Source of the DNA: JBLIDK01 sp047632595
GTDB taxonomy: Bacteria > Bacteroidota > Bacteroidia > Sphingobacteriales > Sphingobacteriaceae
DNA: 29,778 nucleotides
Direction of reading: 5' to 3'
Assembly (NCBI GenBank): GCA_047632595.1
Contig: JBLIDK010000024.1
Coordinates: 1-29,778 of the forward strand
Of this stretch, positions 6,636 to 14,916 are shown piece after piece (position 1 is the first letter of the stretch; every line of letters starts with the position of its first letter). The notes under the pieces were generated by a model. The model ran no database searches. It saw nothing but the letters and a program-made list of their open reading frames with translations, and had not been told where the DNA came from. A program made the translations under genes and the position numbers.

Positions 6636-9038
6636 ATGCCTAAAATCATACTTGCGTTAATTTGTTCTTTTTTTAGCCTTTCACTGCTTGCACAAACCAT
6701 AACAGGAAAGGTAATTGATGAAAAATCGGCAGAGCCATTAGCCTTTGTGAACATTGTTATTGCTGGCACAAACACCGGCACCAACACTGATATTGATGGG
6801 AAATTTTCAATCTCTGGTGTAAATCAAGATGAGGCCCTTGTTTTTTCTTATGTGGGATATAAGCAAAGAACTATTCCTGTTAAGGAACTTGAACGCACAA
6901 TAAAACTTCAGTCTGCGGTATTTGAGCTAAAGGAAATTGATATAACTGCAGGTGAAAACCCAGCACATAGGATTATTGATTTGGCCATAAAAAATCGCAA
7001 GAAGCACAACCCAAACAATCTCAATTCCTATAGTTACCAATCATACAATAAGCTGGTTTTTGGGTCAGACTTAGATGACAACACCTATTTCAACTATCAA
7101 AATGATCCTGAAAGCGTGGACACTTCCACTCGTACCTTAATAGAACTTATGGAAAAGCAGCACTTATTTATGAGTGAAAGCGTATCCAAAAAAGTATATA
7201 AAAAACCAGATCAGTACAATGAAACCGTTTTAGCAAGTAGGACCTCAGGGATTAAAAACATTGCCTTTACTACTTTAGCTAGCGAATTTCAGTCATTTAG
7301 CTTTTATACCGATAATGTTTCACTACTGGGTGCAGACTATGTCAGTCCTATTTCTCCAGGAAGTACTTCGCGCTATTTTTTCAGCCTAGAAGACACCTTA
7401 TATAACGGAGTAGATACAACCTTTATACTTAGCTATAAACCCAAAAAAGGCACCACTTTTAACGGCTTAAAAGGCTTATTGTATATTTCAACCCAAGGCT
7501 ATGCTCTAAGTAATGTTATTGCAGAACCAGCTATAATCGATTCTGTTTTTTCAGTACAGATTCAGCAGCAATACCAATTGGTGGATGGTAGGCAATGGTT
7601 TCCTAAACAACTTAACACTAACCTTACTATATATGTAATTAGTGCAAATGGCTTTGGAGTAAAAGGAGTTGGCAGAAGCTATATTGACAGCATTAAAATA
7701 AACCCAGAGTTAAAACGAAAAGACATTGGCCCATTAGGTGTAAATTTTGACGAAAACGCCCTGGACGCTGAAAAAGTGCTTGAAGCAGCTAGAGTTGACA
7801 CCCTATCTGCTAAAGAAAACGAAACCTATAGAGTAATAGATAGCATTGGAGAAGCCGAAAATTTAGACCAAATCGTTTCAACCATCCAGACTATTTCTGA
7901 AGGTTATATTCCAATAAAGTGGTTCAACCTAGATCTCGCTAAAATAATTGCAATTAACGAGTTTGAAGGATTACGTTTAGGTTTTGGAGGAACAACAAAT
8001 GATCTTTTGTCGAAGTATTTTAGTCTAGGTGGCTACTACGCTTATGGCTTTAAAGATTTAGACACCAAGTATGGTGGAAACCTAACATTAAAAATAAATC
8101 AAAAAAAGGATGTTTCATTAGGGATTATTTACAAAAATGATGTTTTTGAAAGTGGAAGATCTCAAATTTCGAATTTTAAACCGTTAACTTCTGAATCAAT
8201 TAGAAGTTATTTTATTCGTGACATGTTTAATCAAGAAGGCTATGAAGGACGTTTGCAATTTAGAGCTTTAAAAGACTTGTTGTTTACGATGTCTTATCGT
8301 GATGTGCAGCACACCATTTTAGTTGATACTGGTTCTTTCCCAGACTTTCTAACAGGCTCAACTAACAAAAGTTATAATGACGTAAGTGCAGGTATTGAAG
8401 TAAAGTTTGCGTTTAGAGAAAAATTTATTCGATTGCCATACGCTAAAACTTCATTGGGCACAAGATATCCAATAATTTGGTATAGTTTCCGACAAGGGCT
8501 TTCAGATTATGGCATAGGCGAATTAAATTACATCAAACAAAGTATCCGAATTCGTGATGATTTTAAAATTAGACGATTAGGAACGACTTACTTAGGGTTA
8601 GAAGCTGGATTAATAGAAGGAAATGCTTCTTACTTGCTACTTGATGGTTCGCCAGCCAATAAACATAGTGGATGGAATATTAACTCTAGATATTCTATGG
8701 AAACTATTGGTTTAAACTCAGTTTTGAGCAACCGATACTTATACCTGTTTTTTGAACAAAACACGGGTGTTTTAATTAAGAAGGGCTTTTTTCAACCTTC
8801 GTTAGGATTGGTTGCTAATTATGCCATTGGAAATTTGAGTGATTCTTATCAGAGTCTAAAAGCGACCTACTCCACCTTAGAAGGTGGTTATTTAGAAAAC
8901 GGAATCAAATTAGATGGCATATTTGTATCTCAGATTTTGACTTTAAAAACAAGTTATGGAGTTGGTGTTTATCAAAAAACATATCCCTACATCTCCTTTA
9001 ATCCGCTTTTTAAGTTAAGTTTAAACATTGGTTTCTAG
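6636..9038 (+). CDS. DUF5686 / carboxypeptidase-regulatory-like domain outer-membrane protein
   Basis: A large cell-envelope protein. The frame opens at 6609, but I prefer the ATG at 6636 (800 residues) because it gives a clean signal peptide (MPKIILALICSFFSLSLLAQ) and sits just after a -7 element. Residues about 20-100 form a carboxypeptidase-D regulatory-like beta-sandwich (ITGKVIDEKSAEPLAFVNI and the typical GTNTDIDGKFSI turn). The rest matches the DUF5686 family of Bacteroidota, with many alternating hydrophobic strands and a terminal aromatic residue (SLNIGF) as in outer-membrane beta-barrels. Related TonB-type proteins share the N-terminal domain, but I see no plug domain. It stands alone, flanked by gaps, and its substrate is unknown. 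Confidence 0.8.
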   Translation: MPKIILALICSFFSLSLLAQTITGKVIDEKSAEPLAFVNIVIAGTNTGTNTDIDGKFSISGVNQDEALVFSYVGYKQRTIPVKELERTIKLQSAVFELKEIDITAGENPAHRIIDLAIKNRKKHNPNNLNSYSYQSYNKLVFGSDLDDNTYFNYQNDPESVDTSTRTLIELMEKQHLFMSESVSKKVYKKPDQYNETVLASRTSGIKNIAFTTLASEFQSFSFYTDNVSLLGADYVSPISPGSTSRYFFSLEDTLYNGVDTTFILSYKPKKGTTFNGLKGLLYISTQGYALSNVIAEPAIIDSVFSVQIQQQYQLVDGRQWFPKQLNTNLTIYVISANGFGVKGVGRSYIDSIKINPELKRKDIGPLGVNFDENALDAEKVLEAARVDTLSAKENETYRVIDSIGEAENLDQIVSTIQTISEGYIPIKWFNLDLAKIIAINEFEGLRLGFGGTTNDLLSKYFSLGGYYAYGFKDLDTKYGGNLTLKINQKKDVSLGIIYKNDVFESGRSQISNFKPLTSESIRSYFIRDMFNQEGYEGRLQFRALKDLLFTMSYRDVQHTILVDTGSFPDFLTGSTNKSYNDVSAGIEVKFAFREKFIRLPYAKTSLGTRYPIIWYSFRQGLSDYGIGELNYIKQSIRIRDDFKIRRLGTTYLGLEAGLIEGNASYLLLDGSPANKHSGWNINSRYSMETIGLNSVLSNRYLYLFFEQNTGVLIKKGFFQPSLGLVANYAIGNLSDSYQSLKATYSTLEGGYLENGIKLDGIFVSQILTLKTSYGVGVYQKTYPYISFNPLFKLSLNIGF

Positions 9039-9128
9039 ATAGTTTCAAAAAACTTGTGTACCAAGTTGAACCTTTTGGACATTTTTTTCATCTATATAAG
9101 TAGAGAATCAAAAATCGTCAATCATTAA

Positions 9129-9320
9129 AAATCTAACCGTATTGATGCAAACTATAAGGAGTTAACTGAGAAAGTTCCGGAGATATTGAACAAGCAATTT
9201 TATGCGATGGGTAATGAGCCCATTAACTCTCATTTAAACTCCCACTCTTTGCCAAATTTAATTCCTAATTATTTTAAGGCAATTCAATCACTTAATAAAC
9301 TTCTTAACAAAATTTTTTAA
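9129..9320 (+). pseudogene. possible coding remnant before hipBA, 63 codons
   Basis: A plus-strand frame is open from just after a TAA (9126-9128) to the TAA at 9318-9320. It reads like protein (NRIDANYKELTEKVPEILNK, then FYAMGNEPINSHLN) with mixed composition in the first half. There is no ATG, GTG or TTG start at its 5' end. It is probably the 3' remnant of a lost gene, with the deletion joint near 9126. I do not recognise the family. Confidence 0.35.
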
Positions 9321-9333
9321 TGTATGTTTTCTC

Positions 9334-9378
9334 ATTCAGAAAAGAATATAATAGTTATCTACGAATGATTTTTCATTC
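9334..9378. promoter_or_regulatory. candidate HipB operators
   Basis: Half-sites ATTC (9334-9337) and GAAT (9344-9347), then the perfect dyad GAATGA-TTTT-TCATTC (9363-9378), all 55-100 bases upstream of the promoter -7 element of the toxin-antitoxin pair. HipB-type antitoxins repress their own operon at such inverted repeats. The assignment is by position and symmetry only. Confidence 0.35.
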
Positions 9379-9434
9379 ATTTTAATAATACATTTTAAAT
9401 TTGTAATAAATTTTTAAACCCCAAAATAAAATAG

Positions 9435-9442
9435 TATATTTG
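9435..9442 (+). promoter_or_regulatory. -7 element of the hipBA promoter (TATATTTG)
   Basis: Exact TAnnTTTG, 38 bases before the hipB ATG. The -33 region at 9411-9415 is only TTTTT, so the promoter may be weak or regulated. Confidence 0.55.
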
Positions 9443-9480
9443 AGTGATCTATAATTCATTAATTAACTTTATATTGTATT

Positions 9481-9813
9481 ATGAGTAATTTATCATTCAC
9501 TAATTGGCAAATATTAAGTGATCATGCTCTAGAAGCTAAAATTGGGGAGTTTATCAAACACCACAGGCTAAAGCAAAACTTAACACAAACTCAAGTTTCA
9601 AAAGAAGCGGGAATTAGCCGATCAACACTAAGTCTTTTAGAACGTGGGGAAACCGTTACAATAAGTACACTCCTTCGTACTCTTCGTGTTTTACAGCTTT
9701 TATACGTCCTTGAGTCTTTTAAAATTCAACATCCTATTAGTCCAATTAAGCAGGCTAATTATGAATTAAATCAACGAAAACGTGCTAGTAATAATCAAGT
9801 AAATGAGTGGTAA
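9481..9813 (+). CDS. hipB: HipB-like antitoxin, XRE helix-turn-helix
   Basis: Protein of 110 residues. A Cro/C1-type helix-turn-helix spans about 17-75 (IGEFIKHHRLKQNLTQTQVS, then AGISRSTLSLLERGE). The basic C-terminal tail (about 80-110) may contact the toxin. It is the first gene of a two-gene unit: its TAA overlaps the ATG of hipA by one base (TAATG at 9811-9815), which indicates translational coupling. HipB-type proteins neutralise the HipA kinase and repress the operon by binding inverted repeats upstream; candidate repeats lie at 9334-9378. The family assignment is strong from the partner gene and the fold. Confidence 0.88.
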   Translation: MSNLSFTNWQILSDHALEAKIGEFIKHHRLKQNLTQTQVSKEAGISRSTLSLLERGETVTISTLLRTLRVLQLLYVLESFKIQHPISPIKQANYELNQRKRASNNQVNEW

Positions 9814-11117
9814 TGGTAACATCAGCTTTTGTAAGTTTATGGGATAAGCGTGTTGGTGCAATTTTTTGGGATCCGAATACTGGAGTTGCGTCATTTGAAT
9901 ATTCTTCTTTTTTCAAAAATTATGGCTGGGATATTACTCCTGTTAAAATGCCTATCCACTCGAAAAACAAAATTTTTTCTTTTCCTGAATTGCATCAAAG
10001 AGTTAATAATCCATTTGATACGTTTAAAGGCTTACCTGGGCTTCTTGCTGATGCCTTACCAGACAAATACGGAAACCAATTAATAAATACATGGCTAGCG
10101 CGTCATGGGCGTGAACCAAACAGTCTAAACCCCGTTGAACAACTTTGTTTTATTGGGACCAGAGGAATGGGTGCTCTTGAATTTGAACCTGCTACTCCAA
10201 CTTCAGCTAGCCAAAGCTATGCTATTGAAATTGATAGTTTAGTTGAAATTGCAAGGTCCATCCTTAGCAAAAAGGAAAAATTTGACACCCAAGTTAGCTC
10301 CAAGGACAGTAAAAGCATAGTAGAAGTGTTAAAAATAGGAACCTCAGCTGGTGGAGCAAGACCCAAGGCTATTATTGCTTATAATCCTAAAACTGGACAA
10401 GTAAAATCTGGTCAAAGTTTCGCTCCTGCTGGTTTTGAACACTGGCTTATAAAATTAGACGGTGTAAGTGATGAACAATTTGGGAGTTCCAATGGCTATG
10501 GCAGAATTGAAATGGCCTACTACCAAATGGCAATAGATTGTGGAATTGAAATGATGGAGTCACAGCTTTTTCAAGAAAACGGCAGAGCTCATTTTATGAC
10601 AAAAAGATTTGATCGTTCTAGTCGAAATATAAAACACCATATCCAAACATTTTGCGCCATTGAACATTTTGATTTTAATAATGTGGAAAGCTATAGTTAT
10701 GAGCAATTGTTTCAAACCATGCGAAAACTAAACCTCTCCTATCCAGAAATGGCTCAGCAATTTAAAAGGATGGTATTTAATGTTGTTGCTAGAAACTGCG
10801 ATGACCACACTAAGAACTTTGCTTTTAGAATGCCCGACTTTGGCGAATGGGAATTAGCCCCTGCTTACGATATTTGCCATGCTTATCGGCCAGATAGTCC
10901 TTGGGTAAGTCAACATTCATTAAGCATTAATGGAAAACGTGAAAATATATGCAAAAGTGATTTAGAACTTCTTGGTGAAAATCTAGGCATAAAAAAAGCC
11001 ACTTCTATAATAAATGAAGTGACTGAAACGGTATCCAAATGGAATACTTATGCGGAAGAATTTAATGTAAATGCTTCTTTACGAGATGCAATAAACTCTA
11101 CATTAATTAAATTATAA
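9813..11117 (+). CDS. hipA: HipA-type serine/threonine kinase toxin
   Basis: Toxin kinase of 434 residues from the ATG at 9813. A GTG two codons earlier is possible, but the ATG overlapping the hipB stop is more likely. The N-terminal HipA subdomain (about 1-125, with LPGLLADALPDKYGN) is fused to the kinase core, not split as in three-gene hipBST systems. The phosphate-binding loop GTSAGGARPK (176-185) contains the serine that HipA enzymes autophosphorylate. The catalytic motif RNCDDHTKNF has D330, and APAYD supplies the metal-binding D353. All key residues are present, so the toxin should be active. In E. coli, HipA phosphorylates glutamyl-tRNA synthetase and halts translation; the target here is unknown. 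A hairpin overlaps its stop codon. Confidence 0.92.
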   Translation: MVTSAFVSLWDKRVGAIFWDPNTGVASFEYSSFFKNYGWDITPVKMPIHSKNKIFSFPELHQRVNNPFDTFKGLPGLLADALPDKYGNQLINTWLARHGREPNSLNPVEQLCFIGTRGMGALEFEPATPTSASQSYAIEIDSLVEIARSILSKKEKFDTQVSSKDSKSIVEVLKIGTSAGGARPKAIIAYNPKTGQVKSGQSFAPAGFEHWLIKLDGVSDEQFGSSNGYGRIEMAYYQMAIDCGIEMMESQLFQENGRAHFMTKRFDRSSRNIKHHIQTFCAIEHFDFNNVESYSYEQLFQTMRKLNLSYPEMAQQFKRMVFNVVARNCDDHTKNFAFRMPDFGEWELAPAYDICHAYRPDSPWVSQHSLSINGKRENICKSDLELLGENLGIKKATSIINEVTETVSKWNTYAEEFNVNASLRDAINSTLIKL

Positions 11118-11146
11118 CGGATGTACCCTGATGAATACATCCGTTA
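11115..11146. terminator. bidirectional hairpin between hipA and lat
   Basis: TAACGGATGTA, a 10-base loop, then TACATCCGTTA: 11 perfect base pairs. It starts in the hipA stop codon and ends 7 bases beyond the lat stop. There is no strong T-run on either side, only AT-rich flanks. Confidence 0.65.
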
Positions 11147-11152
11147 AGATAT

Positions 11153-12478
11153 CTAAATAAGATCCATTACCCCTTTAATGGCAATATCAATCTCTTTCTT
11201 AGTAATGTTTAATGCTGGTCTGAAACGAATTGATTTCTCGCCACAGCCTAAAAACATAATGTTATGTTTTTCTAATCCATCTTCAACAAACTTGTTTCTA
11301 GCAGCTGCATCTGGCAAATCAAAAGCTACTAACAACCCTCTTCCTCTAACGTTTGTTACTTTAGAATTTGATTCAGAAATCTCACTAACCTTATTCAATA
11401 GGTAGTTTCCTACTTCTGCAGCATTTTCTACTAAATTTTGCTCTTCAATTATCTCCAATATACGCTTAGATCTAACCATATCAACTAGGTTTCCTCCCCA
11501 AGTTGAATTGATTCTTGATGATTTTCTAAAACAGTTGTCTTTTACTTCATCCACTCTATTGCTTGCTAATATTCCGCAAACCTGCATTTTTTTACCAAAA
11601 GAGATAATGTCTGGTCTTGCTTTATCTCCGTAATGTTCATGCAACCAAAATTTACCCGAAAGTCCAACACCTGTTTGAACTTCATCGTAAATTAATAATG
11701 CTTCATTTTCATCTGCAAGAATTCTTAATTCTTGCATAAACTCTTTACGAAAATGATTGTCTCCACCTTCACCTTGAACTGGTTCAATAAGAATAGCGCA
11801 AATATCATCTTTGTTCTCTCTGAACGCTTCTTTAATTTGACTTATAGACAAGTTTTCTCTCTCTTTTAATTCGTCATACTTGTCATCAGTATAAGGAAAC
11901 TTAATCATTGGCGTAGAAACTCTTGGCCAATCAAATTTTGTAAACCATTTTGTTTTATCTGGAGAAGTGTTGGTTAGACTTAAAGTATATCCAGTTCTGC
12001 CATGAAAAGCATGATCAAAATGCAATACTTTATGACCTTTTTCATCACGATGCCCTTTTGCAAAATTTTTCTGAACTTTCCAGTCCATAGCAACTTTTAA
12101 TGCATTCTCAACTGCTAAACCACCACCGGCAACGAAAAATGCATGAGGCAAATAAGAAGGAATACCAACTCTGGCAAAGGTTTCAACAAATTCTGCATAC
12201 TGTGTTGTATAGATGTCAGAATTTGACGGATTTGTCATAGCCGCCTCCATTAAATCCTTTTTAAATTTTTCGTTGTTGTGGAATCCTTCAGGGTTGTAGC
12301 CTATTGGCATTGAAGCAAAACAGGTAAACAAGTCTAATAAATCACGATTTCTTTTACTATCGTGTAAATAAACCCCTTTACTTTTTTCCATATCAAGGAT
12401 TAAGTCATACCCATCAGCTAATACATGCTTTGCTAAGGTCTCTTTTACTTTGTCCGGTGCAATTGTCACTTGTGTCAT
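11153..12478 (-). CDS. lat: L-lysine 6-aminotransferase (lysine epsilon-aminotransferase)
   Basis: Class III PLP-dependent aminotransferase of 441 residues. It moves the epsilon-amino group of lysine to 2-oxoglutarate, giving aminoadipate semialdehyde (which cyclises to piperideine-6-carboxylate) and glutamate. The PLP lysine is in SFGKKMQVCG (K296 by family alignment); this motif is characteristic of the lysine-specific subfamily. LIYDEVQTG carries D265, which contacts the PLP ring nitrogen, and LIEPVQGEGG (about 230-239) is also typical. Its ATG overlaps the stop codon of the upstream PLP enzyme by ATGA, so the two are translated together. No dehydrogenase for the semialdehyde is in the window. 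The specificity call rests on the GKKMQVCG signature and full-length resemblance. Confidence 0.88.
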   Translation of the reverse strand: MTQVTIAPDKVKETLAKHVLADGYDLILDMEKSKGVYLHDSKRNRDLLDLFTCFASMPIGYNPEGFHNNEKFKKDLMEAAMTNPSNSDIYTTQYAEFVETFARVGIPSYLPHAFFVAGGGLAVENALKVAMDWKVQKNFAKGHRDEKGHKVLHFDHAFHGRTGYTLSLTNTSPDKTKWFTKFDWPRVSTPMIKFPYTDDKYDELKERENLSISQIKEAFRENKDDICAILIEPVQGEGGDNHFRKEFMQELRILADENEALLIYDEVQTGVGLSGKFWLHEHYGDKARPDIISFGKKMQVCGILASNRVDEVKDNCFRKSSRINSTWGGNLVDMVRSKRILEIIEEQNLVENAAEVGNYLLNKVSEISESNSKVTNVRGRGLLVAFDLPDAAARNKFVEDGLEKHNIMFLGCGEKSIRFRPALNITKKEIDIAIKGVMDLI

Positions 12479-13368
12479 ATTTTCTTATCTGCTACAAACT
12501 TATCCTTCATTCCGAACATTCCAAAAATTCCGCCCGAATGAATTGCAATTATTTTATCTTTTTTTTCAATGACGCCATTTTCGATGTGTTGATTTATGAG
12601 AAAAAACAGCTTTCCTGTGTAAACAGGATCTAGTATAATCCCTGTTTTTCGTATAAAATCAGCTATAAATGCTATTAGTTTAGGTGTTGTTTTGGCATAA
12701 CCACCATGATGTTCGTCTTTGCTAACATTAAAATTATAATTAGCACCAAAAAACTCTTTCTTAAGTTCGTTTTTAATGAAATCACCTTTTAAAACTGGCA
12801 CTACTTCAATTATTGATTTTTTATGTTCTTTTAAGGAAAATCTTATCATCCCTTTTGCTGTGGTTCCTGTTCCCGCAGCAACATAAATTCGCTTAAATTC
12901 AATTGGAATTTCATTCATTAATTTCTCCATTCCCAATTCTCCTAACTCGCCTTTCCCACCTTCGTCAATAATTAATGCGTTTTTACATTCTTTTTGATAG
13001 TCCGCGCCAATTGCCTCTTTGTTATTTCGATATTCCTCTCTTCCAACATAGTGTAGCTCCATTCCAAACAGTTGGGCCAAAAACAAATGGTCATTTAGGG
13101 GCAGAGTTTTTTCTCCTCTGATTATCCCAATACTTTTTAGCTTGTTTTCAGCGCAAAAGGAAGCTAATGCCAATAAATGATTAGAATATGCCCCTCCAAA
13201 TGAAACAACAGTTTCAATGTTATTATCTTGAATATAAGTTTTGTACCCTTCTAATTTCCTGAATTTATTGCCCGAAATAAATGGATGAATCAGATCATCT
13301 CTTTTAACAAATATTTGATGTTCTGGCCAATAATCAACTCGTTGAATTGGGGTATCATTGAAAATCAT
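12475..13368 (-). CDS. fold-type II PLP enzyme, ACC deaminase / D-cysteine desulfhydrase family
   Basis: Protein of 297 residues related to 1-aminocyclopropane-1-carboxylate deaminase and D-cysteine desulfhydrase. The Schiff-base lysine is K35 in SGNKFRKLEG, and SFGGAYSNHLLA (56-67) is the substrate/PLP loop. The glycine-rich phosphate loop is near AAGTGTTAKG. Members release ammonia and a keto acid from small amino acids; the exact substrate cannot be told from sequence, and D-cysteine desulfhydrase-like activity is more usual in bacteria than true ACC deaminase. It is first in a two-gene operon with lat (4-base overlap ATGA). A -7 element TACCTTTG lies at 13394-13387, 18 bases before the start. 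Confidence 0.8.
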   Translation of the reverse strand: MIFNDTPIQRVDYWPEHQIFVKRDDLIHPFISGNKFRKLEGYKTYIQDNNIETVVSFGGAYSNHLLALASFCAENKLKSIGIIRGEKTLPLNDHLFLAQLFGMELHYVGREEYRNNKEAIGADYQKECKNALIIDEGGKGELGELGMEKLMNEIPIEFKRIYVAAGTGTTAKGMIRFSLKEHKKSIIEVVPVLKGDFIKNELKKEFFGANYNFNVSKDEHHGGYAKTTPKLIAFIADFIRKTGIILDPVYTGKLFFLINQHIENGVIEKKDKIIAIHSGGIFGMFGMKDKFVADKKI

Positions 13369-13386
13369 TTTAATTTCATTTGGCTA

Positions 13387-13422
13387 CAAAGGTACAATGT
13401 GTTTTGGATTATGGTATTTTTG
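13387..13422. promoter_or_regulatory. divergent -7 elements for the PLP enzyme and rluD
   Basis: Minus strand: TACCTTTG at 13394-13387, 18 bases before the ATG at 13368. Plus strand: TATTTTTG at 13415-13422, only four bases (CAAC) before the rluD ATG, so that mRNA is probably leaderless or nearly so. No clear -33 TTG is seen for either. Confidence 0.55.
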
Positions 13423-13426
13423 CAAC

Positions 13427-14476
13427 ATGAGTAATGCAGAAGAAATAGAAAAAGGTCAAGATTCGGAAGATTTATACGAACACCATCGAATTGAAGCCGA
13501 CCCGGGACAAAATCCGTTAAGGGTAGATAAGTTTCTTACTAATCGCTTATTAAACGCTTCTAGAAACCGAATACAAAATGCTGCAAAAGCAGGAAGTATT
13601 ATGGTAAATGGTATTTCGGTGAAATCTAATTACAAAGTAAAAGCTGCTGATGTTGTTACAGTTGTTCTTGCTTATCCACCAAGAGATAAAACCTTACAAC
13701 CTGAAAACATTCCTTTAAATATTGTTTTTGAGGACGATTCAATTGTTATCGTAAATAAAGAACCGGGAATGGTAGTTCATCCTGGTTACAACAATCACGA
13801 AGGAACCTTAGTAAATGCATTAATGTATCATTTCAATTCTCTTCCAACCATGGAAGGAAATGATGAAACCAGACCTGGATTAGTTCATAGAATTGATAAA
13901 GACACCAGCGGCTTGCTTTTAATAAGTAAAGACGATGTGGGGATGACTTTTTTGGCTAAGCAATTTTTTGATCACAGCATTGAGCGTACTTATTGGGCAT
14001 TGGTTTGGGGAGATGTTGAAGAAGAGGAAGGAACGATTACGAGTTACCTAGGGCGTAGTTTAAAGGATCGTAAAATAATGTTCAGTTATGAGGATGAAAG
14101 TGAAGGAAAGCTAGCTATAACTCATTACAAGGTGCTTGAACGATACCATTATGCCACTTTAGTAGAATGTAAGTTAGAAACTGGTAGAACTCATCAAATT
14201 AGAGTTCATATGAGATCTATTGGTCACCCAATTTTTAACGACCAAACTTATGGTGGAGACAGGTTAGTTTCAGGACCACAATACACAAAATACAAACAGT
14301 TTATTGATAATTGCTTTTCTATCATGCCGCGTCAAGCGTTACATGCAAAGACATTAGGATTTATTCATCCAGAAACCAAGAAAAAAGTGCTTTTTGATTC
14401 ACAACTACCTGATGATTTTCAAGGAGTGATAGATAAATGGAATCATTATGTAAAGTATTCTTTAAATGACCTGTAA
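13427..14476 (+). CDS. rluD: RluA/RluD-family pseudouridine synthase
   Basis: Pseudouridine synthase of 349 residues that isomerises uridines in structured RNA; RluD acts on helix 69 of 23S rRNA. An N-terminal S4 RNA-binding domain (about 30-90, NPLRVDKFLTNRL) is followed by the catalytic domain with HRIDKDTSGLL, catalytic D157, and the later motifs GRTHQIRVH and RQALHAKTLGF. The reading frame extends upstream to 13358, but the ATG at 13427 is chosen because it starts four bases after a -7 element and gives the usual N-terminus. Its last 15 bases overlap the convergent minus-strand membrane protein gene. RluD is preferred over RluC or RluA by length and the S4 domain; the exact target is inferred. 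Confidence 0.87.
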   Translation: MSNAEEIEKGQDSEDLYEHHRIEADPGQNPLRVDKFLTNRLLNASRNRIQNAAKAGSIMVNGISVKSNYKVKAADVVTVVLAYPPRDKTLQPENIPLNIVFEDDSIVIVNKEPGMVVHPGYNNHEGTLVNALMYHFNSLPTMEGNDETRPGLVHRIDKDTSGLLLISKDDVGMTFLAKQFFDHSIERTYWALVWGDVEEEEGTITSYLGRSLKDRKIMFSYEDESEGKLAITHYKVLERYHYATLVECKLETGRTHQIRVHMRSIGHPIFNDQTYGGDRLVSGPQYTKYKQFIDNCFSIMPRQALHAKTLGFIHPETKKKVLFDSQLPDDFQGVIDKWNHYVKYSLNDL

Positions 14477-14902
14477 TTCGGTTGCTAGTTGGTAGAAATT
14501 CGGCCAATTAGTGCCATCTAGTTCAACAATTCGGTTTTGATAATTTATAGTGAGTTTGTTGCCCTGAAGTTTTGGCATTGCCACATTGAAGTGTTCAAAA
14601 TAAGGCTCGGTGTCTCTAAAAACGTCATAAACTGATCGAATACAGACAAATTCTCTATCTACTCGAACTTCTACTATCACATTTTTCATTCGAACGAAAG
14701 TGAAGGTAGGAACTAAGGCAACTGCTACGAGACAGGCGAATAAGGAAAACCAAAAGACATTAAACCTCATTGATATACCATAAAGTAAAATAAAAGCTAG
14801 GGCGACAAAAAAGCCTATGTATAGGTTTGCAGCATATAAGTTGAATAACTCAAACTTATTTTGATCTTCGGGGTATTCTTTATTTGTAAATTTGTGAACC
14901 AT
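14462..14902 (-). CDS. small membrane protein of unknown function
   Basis: 146 residues from the ATG at 14902 (MVHKFTNKEYPED). The frame is open to 14956, but a longer version would lie inside the divergent aminotransferase gene. Two hydrophobic segments, at about 28-46 (IGFFVALAFILLYGI) and about 51-72, form a membrane hairpin. A soluble C-terminal half of beta character (about 75-146) resembles a PH-like fold in outline only. I do not recognise the family. Its start codon shares bases 14901-14902 with the start codon of the plus-strand aminotransferase, and its 3' end overlaps the end of rluD by 15 bases. A near-consensus -7 element TATACTTG (14916-14909) lies exactly 6 bases before its ATG, inside the neighbouring gene. 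Confidence 0.65.
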   Translation of the reverse strand: MVHKFTNKEYPEDQNKFELFNLYAANLYIGFFVALAFILLYGISMRFNVFWFSLFACLVAVALVPTFTFVRMKNVIVEVRVDREFVCIRSVYDVFRDTEPYFEHFNVAMPKLQGNKLTINYQNRIVELDGTNWPNFYQLATELQVI

Positions 14903-14916
14903 GCACAGCAAGTATA
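14887..14916. promoter_or_regulatory. mirror-image promoters over a shared CATG start
   Basis: Plus strand: TAAATTTG (14887-14894), six bases, ATG at 14901. Minus strand: TATACTTG (14916-14909), six bases, ATG at 14902. Each -7 element lies inside the other gene's first codons, and both transcripts would be leaderless or nearly so. The minus element has one mismatch to TAnnTTTG. Confidence 0.5.

Larger units (their letters stand above)
9039..9480. other. intergenic region before hipBA
   Basis: 442 bases. It holds a 63-codon startless open frame (9129-9320, listed separately), dyads ATTC-N6-GAAT (9334-9347) and GAATGA-TTTT-TCATTC (9363-9378), and the hipB promoter element at 9435-9442. No intact gene. 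Confidence 0.5.

Noticed and set aside
13358..13426. Longer rluD start at 13358
   Set aside because: The extra 23 residues cover both divergent promoter elements and overlap the start of the minus-strand gene.
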